A stretch of 64,000 nucleotides of DNA from Chamaecrista fasciculata. Taxonomy: Eukaryota > Streptophyta > Magnoliopsida > Fabales > Fabaceae. The stretch is taken from the NCBI GenBank assembly GCA_003254925.1, contig QANZ01034890.1:5154-69153 (forward strand). Direction: 5' to 3'. Every line of letters starts with the position of its first letter. Positions within the stretch are counted from its first letter, which is position 1. The position numbers were made by a program, and so were the translations under genes. Positions 8,428 through 20,020 of the stretch are shown here, in pieces. The notes beneath the pieces are model-generated. The model was not told the DNA's origin. It saw only the letters and a program-made list of their open reading frames with translations, and made no database searches.

Positions 8428-11400
8428 NGTCTTCAAAAAATCCTCTGCCTTTCCCCCGAGCCTCAACACTATATCCTTGAAAGAAATCTTCAACAAAAAC
8501 TCTCTATCATCTTAAAGCAAGAAGAAGAACTTTGGAAGATGAAATCTAGAGTAAACTGGCTCTCCCTTGGTGATAAAAACACCAAATTCTTCCATCATAG
8601 CACTATCATTCGCAGGAAAAGAAATAACATCTTGTGTCTTACCAGAGATGATGGAACCCTTACTTGGTGTCCCTCTGAGATCTCTGAATCCATCTTTCTC
8701 TTCTTTAAAAATGTTTACACTACCATTTCTTCCTCTGCCCCTCCTATTACCTACATCCACAACCTCCCTAAGCTTTCCTCTGCCTCCATTGATTCCCTTA
8801 CCTCTATTCCCTCTGAGCTCGAGATTAAACGGGCATGCTTTGATCTTCACCCTTTCACAGCCCCTGGAGAAGATGGTCTTCACGCCATTTTCTACCAAAA
8901 AAACTGGCCTATTGTCAAAGACCAACTTATTCACAGCTTTCAAAATATCTTCTCTACATGGAGCATTCCCCCTTCTTGGGGAAACACTCTTCTGTGCCTC
9001 ATCCCAAAAATCCATAACGTCTCTAAACCCTCCCACCTTAGACCTATAGGTTTATGTATGACTCATTACAAAATTTTAAGCAAACTTCTTGTCTCTCGCC
9101 TTAAGCCTCTCCTCCCCACTCTTATTTCACCTTTTCAAGGCGCCTTTCAAAAAGGTAAGCACACCAGTGATCTCTTCATTACTGCCCATGAAATCATGCA
9201 CTCTATGCATACTTCTAAAGCTAAAACCGGCTGGATGATCATCAAGTTGGACATCTCCAAAGCTTTTGATACCATTTCTTGGGATTTTATTCTTAACATG
9301 CTCTCACTCTTTAACTTCCCCAAAGAATGGCTTCTCCTTCTCTCCTCTATCTTCAACTCCTTCTCTTATACTCCCATTATCAATGGTAAGAAACTTGACT
9401 CCTTTAAACCTCAACGGGGCATTAGGCAAGGTGACCCCATCTCTCCTTATCTCTTCATCTTAGCTATGGAATTTCTTAACCATCTCATTCTCAACGAAGT
9501 TAATAATAAAAACTGGTTTCCTTTCTCTTTCAAGGATGGAAACAATAAGATTGGATTCTCTCACCTGTTATTTGCTGACGACATCCTTCTTTTTGCTAAA
9601 GCAAATCAAAAAAATCTCCTTGCCATTAAAAACTGCCTCACTACCTTCTCTTCCTCATCCAAACTTTCTATAAACCTCGACAAATCCAAAATCTGGTTCT
9701 CCAAATCTGTCAACTCACACTTCAAACACCTCACAGAATCTACTCTTTCTATTTCCTCCTCCTCCTCCGTTGGAAACTATCTTGGCCTACCTCTTAAACC
9801 AACTTACAAGAAATCTGACTTTCAATTCATCATCGATAACCTTACCTCTAAGCTTCAAGGCTGGAAACGTAGCTCTCTCTCTATGGCTGGCCGTATCCAA
9901 CTCATCAATTCTACTCTCTCCTCGATCCCTTCGCACGCTATGCAAGTCTTCTCTCTCCCCCCTTATCTTCACAAAAAGATAGATAGCATTAACAGAAATT
10001 TCCTCTGGGGACATGATAATTCTTCTAATAAGATCCATCTTATCTCCTGGGACAAAATAACTTTACCCAAATCTTTTGGAGGTCTTGGCATTAGGAAATC
10101 ATCTCATACTAATGCCACCTTCATGGCAAAAATCCTCTGGAATGTTCACACTAATAGTAATAACCTCTACTCCTCTGTCCTCAGAAACAAATACGGTTCT
10201 TCTCTTTCTAAAAAGTCTTTTTCCAAATCTTTTATTCGTAGGAGTATCGATAAAGATCTTAACATTTTCCATAATAACTTTATCTGGAATGTTGGCAACG
10301 GAAACTCCATAAATTTCTGGCATGACAAATGGCTCGATGTTGGCCCCCTTAGACATCTTGTTTCTGGTCCTATAGACTACAGAGAACAGAACTTGAAACT
10401 TTCCAATCTCATTGATACCAATGGTAATATCATTATTTCTCAAATCTCCCTTAACCTTCCATCTGCCATTAAATACAAAATCCTCAGCACCCCTGTTGAC
10501 ATCACAAAATCCATCCCTGACACTATCTCTTGGCCTTATAATGGAAATGGGATCTTTACCTCTGCTACTGCTTACAAAACCCTGTTCAATCACCTTCAAG
10601 CTATTAATCTAAACTGGATTTGGAAAATGGACCTTCCCCCACGTATCCCCCTCTTTATTTGGAAACTCTACCATTCTGCACTCCCTACTAAGGCTAATCT
10701 TTTTCAAAGAAAATGTGTTCAAAATCCTTCCTGTCCCCTCTGCATGAACGCCATCGAAGATCTTAATCATCTTTTTATGCATTGTACAAAAATTTTACCT
10801 ATCTGGCTCTCTCTGTCTTCTTTTGATGACTTCAGGCATTTGGACTTTATCCCTTGGTTAAATGCTCACTGCAATAACAAAAATATTTTTCGTTTGAACA
10901 TTCCTTGGAGTTCTTTTTTTGCCTGCTTACTTTACAATATTTGGCTTAGCAGAAATGCCTTCATCTTCAAACAGAAACCTTTCATTCATAATCACATTAT
11001 TAACAAATCCCTTGTTGATTGTGCTGAATACACTTGCTTTATCTCTCCCAAACCTCAGCCCCCTATTATACATACTTCTCTCCTTCACTGGTCTAGACCA
11101 CCTAAGCCTTTCTTTAAACTAAATTGTGACGGGTCAGCAAAAGATCATCTTCTTGGTGCAGGGGGTCTCATTAGAGACTATAACGGTAATTGGATCACGG
11201 GTTTTTCATGTTTCCTTGGCCACGGCAGTATCCTTAAAGCTGAGCTTTGGAGCATCCAACTGGGACTGAAACTAGCTTCTGATGCTAATATAAAATACCT
11301 TATTGTTGAATCTGACTCTAAACTTGCTGTTGATCTGATTTCGGATTCTAATATATCTTCACATCATCGCTTATTTTCTCTTATAAAAAACTGCAGATGT

Positions 11401-11634
11401 TACCTATCCAGGTTTGACCACTTCCAGATCAAGCACACCTTCAGAGAATGCAACAAACCTGCTGACTTGCTTGCTAATCAGGGGCGGATCTCTACTACCC
11501 CCCTCACTATCTTTAATTCCATGCCTTCCTTTATTTCCCTACAATGTCTCTATGATTTTATGTATTTTTCTTATCCTAGGACCAGTCTTCTTCCTGCTTC
11601 TATTTTGCAAAACTCCGCTTCTGCTGTAACTTAA
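8428..11634 (+). CDS. LINE ORF2, partial (RT, zinc-binding, RNase H)
   Basis: An open frame of about 1,068 codons with no internal stop, lacking the endonuclease and starting in the linker before the reverse transcriptase. It keeps LDISKAFD, GIRQGDPISPYLF, FADD, the CPLC...HLFMHC zinc region and the RNase H acidic residues. The usually conserved Lys in the first RT box is Thr here (FTAPGEDG against FKAPGEDG in copy 1). The reading register at 8428 matches that at 4672 of copy 1. There is no natural start codon; the few codons upstream of the N belong to the spacer. Confidence 0.85.
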   Translation, partial: XLQKILCLSPEPQHYILERNLQQKLSIILKQEEELWKMKSRVNWLSLGDKNTKFFHHSTIIRRKRNNILCLTRDDGTLTWCPSEISESIFLFFKNVYTTISSSAPPITYIHNLPKLSSASIDSLTSIPSELEIKRACFDLHPFTAPGEDGLHAIFYQKNWPIVKDQLIHSFQNIFSTWSIPPSWGNTLLCLIPKIHNVSKPSHLRPIGLCMTHYKILSKLLVSRLKPLLPTLISPFQGAFQKGKHTSDLFITAHEIMHSMHTSKAKTGWMIIKLDISKAFDTISWDFILNMLSLFNFPKEWLLLLSSIFNSFSYTPIINGKKLDSFKPQRGIRQGDPISPYLFILAMEFLNHLILNEVNNKNWFPFSFKDGNNKIGFSHLLFADDILLFAKANQKNLLAIKNCLTTFSSSSKLSINLDKSKIWFSKSVNSHFKHLTESTLSISSSSSVGNYLGLPLKPTYKKSDFQFIIDNLTSKLQGWKRSSLSMAGRIQLINSTLSSIPSHAMQVFSLPPYLHKKIDSINRNFLWGHDNSSNKIHLISWDKITLPKSFGGLGIRKSSHTNATFMAKILWNVHTNSNNLYSSVLRNKYGSSLSKKSFSKSFIRRSIDKDLNIFHNNFIWNVGNGNSINFWHDKWLDVGPLRHLVSGPIDYREQNLKLSNLIDTNGNIIISQISLNLPSAIKYKILSTPVDITKSIPDTISWPYNGNGIFTSATAYKTLFNHLQAINLNWIWKMDLPPRIPLFIWKLYHSALPTKANLFQRKCVQNPSCPLCMNAIEDLNHLFMHCTKILPIWLSLSSFDDFRHLDFIPWLNAHCNNKNIFRLNIPWSSFFACLLYNIWLSRNAFIFKQKPFIHNHIINKSLVDCAEYTCFISPKPQPPIIHTSLLHWSRPPKPFFKLNCDGSAKDHLLGAGGLIRDYNGNWITGFSCFLGHGSILKAELWSIQLGLKLASDANIKYLIVESDSKLAVDLISDSNISSHHRLFSLIKNCRCYLSRFDHFQIKHTFRECNKPADLLANQGRISTTPLTIFNSMPSFISLQCLYDFMYFSYPRTSLLPASILQNSASAVT

Positions 11635-11702
11635 CTTTATTGTGCACTTCGTGCACTGTTTCTATCTTTAATGAATTTCGTATTTGCATCAAAAAAAAAA
11701 AA
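8428..11702 (+). mobile_element. Second LINE copy, 3' half only
   Basis: It is homologous to 4672-7947 of the first LINE, including the 3' UTR palindrome and poly(A) (11691-11702), with a few percent divergence. Its first base is an N that corresponds to the first base of a Gly codon in copy 1. There is no 5' half. The right flank carries AACAATGATGAA, the duplication that precedes the first LINE. Confidence 0.9.
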
Positions 11703-11712
11703 CAATGATGAA
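11701..11712. repeat. Right target-site duplication of the LINE block
   Basis: AACAATGATGAA is identical to 979-990. Its first two A bases overlap the poly(A). Confidence 0.75.
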
Positions 11713-12019
11713 AAACAATTATCAAGAAAAACAATAAAAGAAGAAATGAAGGAAAGAAACATAATTAAATAATAGGAGAAGGCCGAAGGAGTTTTTGTTA
11801 TGATACTCTGGAGATTTTTTTTTAAAAAAAAATAAATGTTTTTTTCTTCGTAAGTCGATTTTGATATTTTAATTGTAATATGTGATAATATTTTGTAGTG
11901 TACGTCTAAATAAATTTAAAATATATTTGACCCCTAAATTAGAAATGATATACAATATATTACATAATACGAATCTCAATATCTAAATAACTTAATTTTG
12001 TAAATAAAAAAATTAAATA
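11713..12019. other. AT-rich intergenic stretch
   Basis: Non-coding, rich in A and T runs; no recognisable repeat. Confidence 0.5.
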
Positions 12020-12495
12020 GGTTAATGTTTACCCCAAATTCTGTTTTGGTCCCCACTATTTTTCTGTCCTGTTTTGGTCCTTAATGTTTTTCAACTATTC
12101 TATTTTGGTCCCTAACTACTAAATGTTATTTTATCTCTCTTATTTTAAGTCTGAATATGACGAAATCGATTCGGAGCTACGAATTATTTTTGATGGATCT
12201 AGGCTTGATGTCAAGTCTAATTTGAACTCGTTCGCCGAAAACTTTAACTGAGAAGAGAAATAATTTATCAAGTGTAACTCATAGCTTTGATTTCGTCATA
12301 TTTAGACTTGAAATGACATAGATACATAACCATATATATATATATATTCATAAGTTAGGAACCATAACCTATTAATAAGAAATATTAAGAGATCAAGATA
12401 TAGAGTTTTTAAAAAACATTAAGGACCAAAATAGAACAAAAAAGGGAACAACAGGAATTTGAAGTAATATTAGGGGCCAAAATGAGATTTTAACC
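12020..12495. mobile_element. Mutator-like MITE, 476 bp
   Basis: It starts GGTTAATG and ends ATTTTAACC, with long imperfect inverted ends built from repeated TTTTGGTCC / GGACCAAAA modules. The flanking 9-mers AATTAAATA and GAATAAATA match at 7 of 9 positions, consistent with an aged 9-bp duplication. A central near-palindrome contains TGACGAAATC and GATTTCGTCA. No coding capacity. Related to 19166-20011. Confidence 0.65.
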
Positions 12496-12611
12496 GAATA
12501 AATAAATTAAATACATTGCATAAAATTGTTACAATCTAGTGTATAAGAACAAAATAATATTTCCAAAATACCATTGGGAGGAAGTGTAGGTGCATGTGAG
12601 TGTGGTTTGAA

Positions 12612-12616
<5 letters not shown>

Positions 12617-12656
<40 letters not shown>
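12617..12656. repeat. (GA)n microsatellite
   Basis: About 20 GA units, followed by a minisatellite-like run of AGGAAATAGAAAT variants to about 12712. Confidence 0.9.
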
Positions 12657-12661
<5 letters not shown>

Positions 12662-12961
12662 AGAAATAGGAAATAGAAATAGGAATAGGAATAGGAAATA
12701 GGAAATAGGATTAGTTTAAAGAAGGGAAGGGGAATGATCAATGATGAAGGGTAGGGAGGGACCCACAAGGGAGATTAGCATTGCACGCGCAGTCAGGTAA
12801 GTGGGGCCCACGTACCCCACGCACGTCCATGCAGAAACAAAGCGCTGAATTTGGAATTACGAGGCCCCTTTCTCCTTCACTACTCTTTCTGTTTCTCTAC
12901 TTTCATTTTTCAAACCCTACCTTTTCCTGCACACCCCATTCTCAATTCTTTATATTTTATT

Positions 12962-13978
12962 GGGTAAAATGCACTTTCGTACCCTATAGTTAGTTAGGAC
13001 CGAATACACTTTGATACCCTGAAAGACAAAATTTGAGACTTTGGTACCCTGAGGTTTGCGCCGTTAGCACTTTGGTACCCTGTGATTATTTTCCGTCAAG
13101 ATTAACGGAAAATTGTTAGCACTTTTACAAAAATTACACAATGCCCCCAAATAGTTTCAAAATTTTAAAAAAGTCCCTAGATCATAATATTTGAGGACTA
13201 AAATGAAAATTATAACAAAATTTTGGGGTCAAAATGTAATTATGAAAAATATTGGAAAAAGATAAAAAAACTTATAGATTAGTCCTAAATCTAGAAAATA
13301 AAATGCAGTTTAGTCCTAAAACTGTGTGGTTCGGTGGTGAGAGGATAAACTTTACAAATTCTTTGCAAAAATTACAGAATGCCCCAAATAGTTTCAAAAT
13401 TTTTAAAAAAAGTCCCTAGATCATGATATTTGAGGACTAAAATAAAAATTACAAAAACTTTTTGGGGTCAAAATGTAATTTTGGAAAATAGAAAAATGAG
13501 ATAATTTCATATCAGTCCTAAATCGGGAAAATAAATGCAATTTAGTCCTACCCATATTCAAATACAACTACTTAAATGAAATTTTGAAAGTAAACTTGAA
13601 TAATTCGAAGAATATTCCCATGAATTAATTTACAAATTAAATAATTAATATTTAATTTCACTCTGTCAATTCTTTTAGTTTGTTGTCTTTTAATTAATTT
13701 TACCAAAGGGAGAGGACCTAAACGCACAAAAGAAATCTTGTTGTAGAGTGAAATATGATTTAAGCAGCAATAGAAACTAACAGATAAGATGTAATAGAAA
13801 TCGACGGCTAAGATTGAGCCACATCAGTACTTTTTGTTAAATTTTGACGGAAAATAACCACAGGGGTACCAAAGTGCTAACGGCGCAAATCTCAGGGTAC
13901 CAAAGTGTCAAATTTTGTCTTTCAGGGTACCAAAGTGGATTCGGTCTTAACCACAGAGTACCAAAATGCATTTTACCC
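12962..13978. mobile_element. Mutator-like MITE, 1,017 bp, with GGTACC-module ends
   Basis: Exact 9-bp target duplications TATTTTATT lie at 12953-12961 and 13979-13987, diagnostic of Mutator-like insertion. The ends are inverted repeats starting GGGTAAAATGCA. Within about 130 bp each arm holds four spaced modules of the type CTTTGGTACCCTG. The middle has two direct copies of a segment with AGTCCCTAGATCAT...GAGGACTAAAAT (about 13150-13220 and 13390-13460). No transposase, so non-autonomous. A shorter relative is at 34685-35113. Confidence 0.85.
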
Positions 13979-14305
13979 TATTTTATTTTATCTTCATTAT
14001 CTCTCAACATTTTTTTTCTTATTCACTCATACTCTAGTACAATTTTGTATTCACTAACAACACGCATTCTTGTCAAATTTTTGTTTCGATCCTAATTAAA
14101 TTACAGGATCAACTTTTTCTAATTTTGATTTTTATTACAATTGTATTAGCGATTTTGTAACTCTGATAATTCCAACTGATAGAAAAAGTACTTTTTAAAA
14201 GTAACATATAACTTTAGATTTTTCACATATAGATTTAAAATGAGAAAAATACGACACTCAATAATGAGGGACCAAAATGAAATATTTTATCAATATTTAC
14301 TCTAT

Positions 14306-14633
14306 GAAGCATGGACACTTTATTTTGAGGACGTGTCGCCGTGTCGGACACGTGTCCGTGTCCGACACCCGTACGACACCGACACGACATCTATTCATAA
14401 ATTTTAGAATATAAATCAATTTTGTTGTGACTTTAACATGACATATAAGAGAAAACAAATAATACATATGACATATATTATGAATAAAACTTGTAATTTT
14501 TAAATTTTTCATTAAAATTTATGAATATTTAGTTATTTATATATATAAATATATGTCGTGTCGTGTCGCGTAATTTTGAGAGTTTAGCGTGTCGTCGTGT
14601 CGTGTCCCGTGTCCGTGTCAGTGTCTATGCTTC
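14306..14633. mobile_element. MITE with GTGTC-rich inverted ends
   Basis: It starts GAAGCATGGACAC and ends GTGTCTATGCTTC. Both arms are packed with GTGTC / GACAC repeats (GTGTCGTGTCG, GACACCGACACGAC), and the middle is AT-rich. Flanks (CTAT / CTAG) do not give a clear duplication, so the superfamily is open. No coding capacity. A Mutator-like end remnant adjoins on each side. Confidence 0.6.
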
Positions 14634-15090
14634 CTAGATATTTAGGAATCTTTTAAAATATAAAAGACCAAAAGAAAATCAAGGAAAACATTTAAGACTA
14701 AAATAACCCTATGACCAAAATAGAAAATGGGTCAATTTAGCCTGACTGGAACCAATGGGTCCGACTTAGCCTAGCTCAACCTATGATCGCCCCTATTATA
14801 TAAGTGAATTGGTATCTGTTTATACAAAAAGAAAAACAACAATAAATTTATCTTTGATATGTAACCAAAAAAGAAGATTTTTCCTTTTTTATCAATCATG
14901 TACGAAAGATAAATCATTCATTTCAACGGTCTAGATTATAGATAATGACAAAAACGAGTTGAAAGTATATTTTGGATTAATGGTGGAACAAATAGGAAAT
15001 ATCGATGACCAAAATAGGACAAACCAAATTAGAGGACCAAAACAAAACTCTCCCTATAATTTGAGCACCAAAATGAAGTTTTAACCAATG
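14634..15090. repeat. Mutator-like MITE remnants
   Basis: Repeated GACCAAAAT / GGACCAAAA modules and a right end GTTTTAACC resemble the arms of 12020-12495, but no matching left end is seen. Probably a broken copy into which the element at 14306 was inserted. Confidence 0.4.
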
Positions 15091-17564
15091 TTATAAATAT
15101 AAATCTATTGGCATTTCATATATATGTTAGTTTTATAATATTTAAGTTGTGTTAATATATATATATATATATATGTTTGATTGTGAGATTTCTTTTAGCT
15201 TATGCTAGGTGACAAATGTTTAAAAGTAACTCCACATCCAATTCAGGCCAAAAAAAAAAGTCCACATCCAATGTTTTGAAAATTCTAAATAGCAGAGATA
15301 AAATCAATTGTATACTATACTTCAATACTTCAATTTAAATATAATAATTAAAAGTATAATGTAATTTATATATAACTAGGTAGAGAAAGAATTATTCACA
15401 AGTTAACAAATAGTTTTGAACTTGTCGGATTTGGGTTCAAACAAAAAAAATATAATCAATTTCATTTGTTTAACTGTGAAACGAATTATTCACTTAGATA
15501 TTCGATTTAACCTTGTTGGTTAATGGTCACAAAATTAAATACTCGTTAAAAGAAATTTGTAACTCTAAACTCATCGCATTTGAGCTTGAAGTGAGATAGG
15601 TATAACCGCATTCAATATTTTTAAACAAATTTAAAACATAATGAAAACATGCAAGACTAATTTAAAATAAATGAAAGATAAAGGATCAATCTAAACTATA
15701 CATAAGGAACCAATTTAATTAAGACTTTGGCCGTGTGTGTATTGGTTATTTCCACTGTAAAAATTTAGTTTAATTTCACAAAGAAAATTGATCTTTTGTT
15801 TTTGGTGAACAGAAAATTGATTCTTAGTAGCAAGCTCCAGTCCTCTACCCCGGCCCAGTTAATGACTACTCTACTTCCTAATTCCTATCAATATTGAGGC
15901 ATCATATTTCCTACATTATTTAAAAATAAAATTTAAAACAAAAAAGATATATATGTCATCATATATGAATTTTTTTGAAGATCCTAAAGTTATATATATA
16001 TAATCTTTTTTCTATAAAAGACGAAATTGAATTGATTCAAAAAATGAAGGAACCAAAAAGGTACATTTTTCTTATGATTTTAATATATTTTTTAAATATA
16101 ATATTTATTTATATCTTTATTGATACGTCTGCTCAGAAATTAGAATATATAAGCACTCATATATCAGCAAAAAAATTGTAATATAAAAATACTTTTGATT
16201 ATTGTATATTTCCAAATGCAAAATAACTTCCACTTTTTAATTAAAAAATCATCCAACTAGGCCTTAAGTACTCTTTCAAAGGAAAAGTATTTGAAAAAAA
16301 TATAATGTTAGAAGGAAAAAGCAAAATATATTAATCATGAAGAATTAATACAAACTCAAGTGTAAGTGGTGATATATAAAATAATATAGCTGACTGATTG
16401 GTGAGGAGTTGAGAACTGAGAAGAGGGATTGTGGAAAAGGTAATGCAAAAGATGATCTCTTAAAAAAAGTGAAAAAACTACTCTCTAATTATATAATTTT
16501 TAATATTTTTTAAATAGGCAAACTCTATTTTATTCCCGGAGTTATAAACTAATTAATTTGCGACAGTCTTTTTCCGCTGCACTATCTCCACGTCATGGGT
16601 TAATTGGTTGAGCCAATCAAATGGCATCATAAATAATAAATAAATAAAACTATATCAGATATGAATAGTAAATAAAATATTAATATAAAATCTATAACAA
16701 TAACAAATACTTATAAATTTACTCTTTCACACTTATACTTCTTAATTTGTTTAAGAATATATTTAGAATGTATTCATAAAAAAAATTAAAAAAAAAACTC
16801 TATTTTATATTAATTTTTTTGTTGCGAGTCTTCTACTTAAAGGTAAATAGTTAGTTACATAATAGTTTGATTCTCATGTGGTTTAATTTTTCCTTATTTA
16901 TAAGCCTATATCGCCCTCTTTTTGATAAGAAGTGATTGATTCTCAATCTAACTCAGGTTAAAGTAATTCTAGGTCCAACTACGTACTAGAACGGTTTAAT
17001 TACACAAAATTGAGTGTTCTTCACACTGGACACTGATTCAACTATCCAATTCAATCCAATTCTTAAAACATTGCTAAATATTCTTATATGTGTAATAAAA
17101 AACATCAGTGACATCTGAGAGACTAAACAATGAGAAACTAAAACTTATGAATCATGTAAAAAAAAAAAACAGATTTTTTTTTTTAAATTAATTGAGTTGG
17201 AAATGATGAGGTTGGATGGCGAGTGGGAAACAGCGAAGGAAAAGTAATCAAAAGAACAAGGGAATATTTAGGGTTTGGTGACATGCAAATTAAGGTCGTA
17301 ATGGACACAACAATTCTAATTAGTAATGCTTATAGCTACATAAAGTTACCAACCTTCTAGCCACCATATATATACTATTCTAGTGTCCAGTATTTTCTAT
17401 TTTAGTTAGTTTCTTTTTCTCCCTTCTCAAATTTGAATATTTCCCTCACAATTTATTTTGCTATAGCCCATTGTCTTCTTCTAATGTTTACTTATGTGTG
17501 TATCTTCTTCTAATTAATTTTGCTATAGCCCATTTATTTTGACATGACTTTTGCTTTATCTATA
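15091..17564. other. Gene-free AT-rich stretch
   Basis: No convincing coding region, RNA gene or bounded repeat. It holds TA and A runs and short open frames of low-complexity codons. Confidence 0.5.
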
Positions 17565-17926
17565 TCTATACTATATTATATGGCTCCACCCCTTGTGGTT
17601 GGTCAAAAATAGTGAATTAAAAAATTAAAAAAGAAAACAAAAATCACCCACTCTCTCTCCCACTCTCTCTCCTCACTTCTTTAAAAAAATAAATGAATTA
17701 AAAAAATACAAAAAACAATTAAAAATTAAAAATGCCACCACTCTCTCCCCACTCACTCTCCCTATATGAGGTAATTTCAAATTGGTCCTAAATATTTTAT
17801 AATTTCTCAAATTGGTCCCAAACTTACTCTTTTATCAGTATAAAAATTTAAATAATCTTCAACTTTAAATTAATTCAAACGTTACATGCATATTGACGTG
17901 CCCGTTAGGGCACGCCAAGCCCCTAG
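17565..17926 (+). mobile_element. Non-autonomous Helitron, 362 bp (copy B)
   Basis: It starts TCTATACTATATTATATGG after an A and continues with GCTCCACCCC, shared with copy A. It ends with the hairpin CGTGCCC-GTTA-GGGCACG, then CCAAGCCCCTAG followed by T. The body contains CACTCTCTCTCCCAC-type runs. No coding capacity. Confidence 0.85.
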
Positions 17927-18525
17927 TATATATTTATGATTAGATAGACACAGTACTAACCCTCATCTGATTTCTGAAGTAAATTAAACAAAGAGGTTAA
18001 TTATTAATTAGGATCGATAGACATTGCTTTTCGTGCTTCTTGTTAATTACTTCATTAAGAGTTAGTTGGTACACATTGAAAGAGGAAAATGAATAATTTA
18101 ATATATCTAATAAAAGAATATACATATATATATTTGAATAGGCACAAACAAGTAAAAGAGGGAGAAATGGCGATGGCATGGTGGACCAGAAACCCAAAAG
18201 AGAAAATATAAGAAAGTGAGGAATATTCTGTAGTGGCGAATGCGATGAGTGATGAGTAAATATGGGTTTTCTTTACTTGCGTTCAAAGGGGACATGCAAT
18301 GCAAAGTGGTAAGCCAAAAAGAGGAATTTATAGAAAGTTGGCCCCCTTTTTACTTTGGAATGACAAACAACAAACCCTAACCCTAAACCAAACTCCCCAA
18401 ATATATGTATGTGTGTGTGTGGCAGAAAGTCAGAAACAGTTCCATTAATAGCCAAAACTTCTAAGTAGTAGCACTAGGAATTAATTATGTATAGGTTTGG
18501 GTAGGCACATATATATATATATATA
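17927..18525. other. Intergenic stretch
   Basis: No gene seen. A (TG)n run lies near 18407-18420 and a TA run near 18509-18524, next to the following Helitron. Confidence 0.5.
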
Positions 18526-18802
18526 CTAGAGGTTTTCGTGCCCTAACGGGCACAGAAATATGTATGTAACGTTTGATTTGAGATTTGTAGTTATTCGGTG
18601 ATTAAATAGTATATTTCTATTATTTAAGGACTAAATTGTTGGAAGTGTAAAAATTAAAAGACTAAATAATAAGTTTTTACTTTGTTAAATCTCATCTACT
18701 ACTTTCTCTCTCATTATCTATATTTTTTCCTCTTTTAATATTTCAAAATGAAATTAATTTTGACCAACCAAAACACCCCTCACACATATAATATAGTATA
18801 GA
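18526..18802 (-). mobile_element. Non-autonomous Helitron, 277 bp (copy C)
   Basis: On the minus strand it starts TCTATACTATATTATATG and ends with a hairpin around GTGCCC-GTTA-GGGCAC, then CTAG next to T. It shares its ends with copy B but the body differs, typical of non-autonomous Helitron families. Confidence 0.8.
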
Positions 18803-18810
18803 TATATATG

Positions 18811-18969
18811 ATTTATGTAATATGTGCCCTTAGAGCACATTTTAAGGTTTCTTCTGATTAGTTAGTAGAGCATATCATATCTTGAAATCTACAAAAATTC
18901 ATTTAAAAGGTAATTTTTAATATTTGAAAATTCACTTAATCAATCAAAAATCTTAACATGTGCCTTTTA
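18811..18969. mobile_element. Short MITE, about 160 bp
   Basis: Inverted ends of the type AGAGCACATTTTAAGG and CTTAACATGTGCCT enclose an AT-rich middle. A homologous copy lies at about 30919-31078. Exact ends are blurred by flanking TA runs; superfamily not assigned. Confidence 0.5.
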
Positions 18970-19165
18970 TATATATATATATATCCCTTCCCCTCCTCTC
19001 TACTTTTATGGTCTAGCTCTTTTAATTTTGTTGTTTGAGACCCATGCACAGTAAAAGGCACAGCTAGCTACCAAACTTTCTCACGCAGACTAAATACTTA
19101 TATATATATAATCTCTATCATCACATCAAAAGAATATTGCATAAAAGAGAGCATGTTAATTTGTA

Positions 19166-20011
19166 TGTCAAATCTTTATTTTGGTTTCTAATGTTTATTC
19201 TGAATGTTGTTTTGGTTTATAATGTTTTTCTTGTTCTATTTTGGTCCTTAATATTTTCAAATAGTTTCATTTTTGTTTGTAATTACTAAATGTGTTCACA
19301 TCTTTCTTGTTTCAAGTTTGAATGTGACGAAATCAAAACTACGAGTTATTCTTGACAAATTCTTTCTTTGTCCAGTTGAGACTGTCGGCAAATGAGGTTA
19401 TATATAGTAAATTGTTTGTTTCATGAAGTTGGTCATATATATATATATATTTTGTTTCAAGTCCAAATGCGACGAAATCGGAGCTATGTGTTACTCTCAA
19501 CTATTTTTTTTTGTCCAATTGGAGCTATATATATATTGACAAACGAAGTAGTGCTCCGAAAGTTGGCATTTGATCAAACCTACTTTCAGAGTACTATTTG
19601 ACCTCATTTGCTGACGATCCAAATTGGATATAGAAAGAACTCATAAAGAGTAACTCGCAACTCCAATTTTGTTGCATTCGGACTTGAAACGATAGACATA
19701 TGACCAATTTTATGAAATGAGTGACCTGATTTTATGTATGATTTGATCTCATTTTTTGAAGGACCGACGAAACAAAGAAAGAACTTGTAAAGAGTAATTC
19801 GTAGCCATGATTTTGTCACATTATTTGAATTTGAAACAAGAGAAATATAACCAAATTTAGTAGTTAGAGACCAATTGTAGAATTTTTTAGGAAATATTAT
19901 AATCAAAATGAAATTATTGAGAAACATTAAGGACCAAAATGAATTAAAAAATTATTAGGGACCAAAATAGAATTTAGGAAAAATATTAGGGACTAAAATA
20001 AGATTTTAACC
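19166..20011. mobile_element. Mutator-like MITE, 846 bp
   Basis: Exact 9-bp duplications TAATTTGTA lie at 19157-19165 and 20012-20020. The right end ATTTTAACC and the repeated GGACCAAAAT modules match 12020-12495; the left end is more diverged. The middle repeats a motif around GACGAAATC several times in both orientations, with GTCCAA-type spacers. No coding capacity. Confidence 0.75.
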
Positions 20012-20020
20012 TAATTTGTA

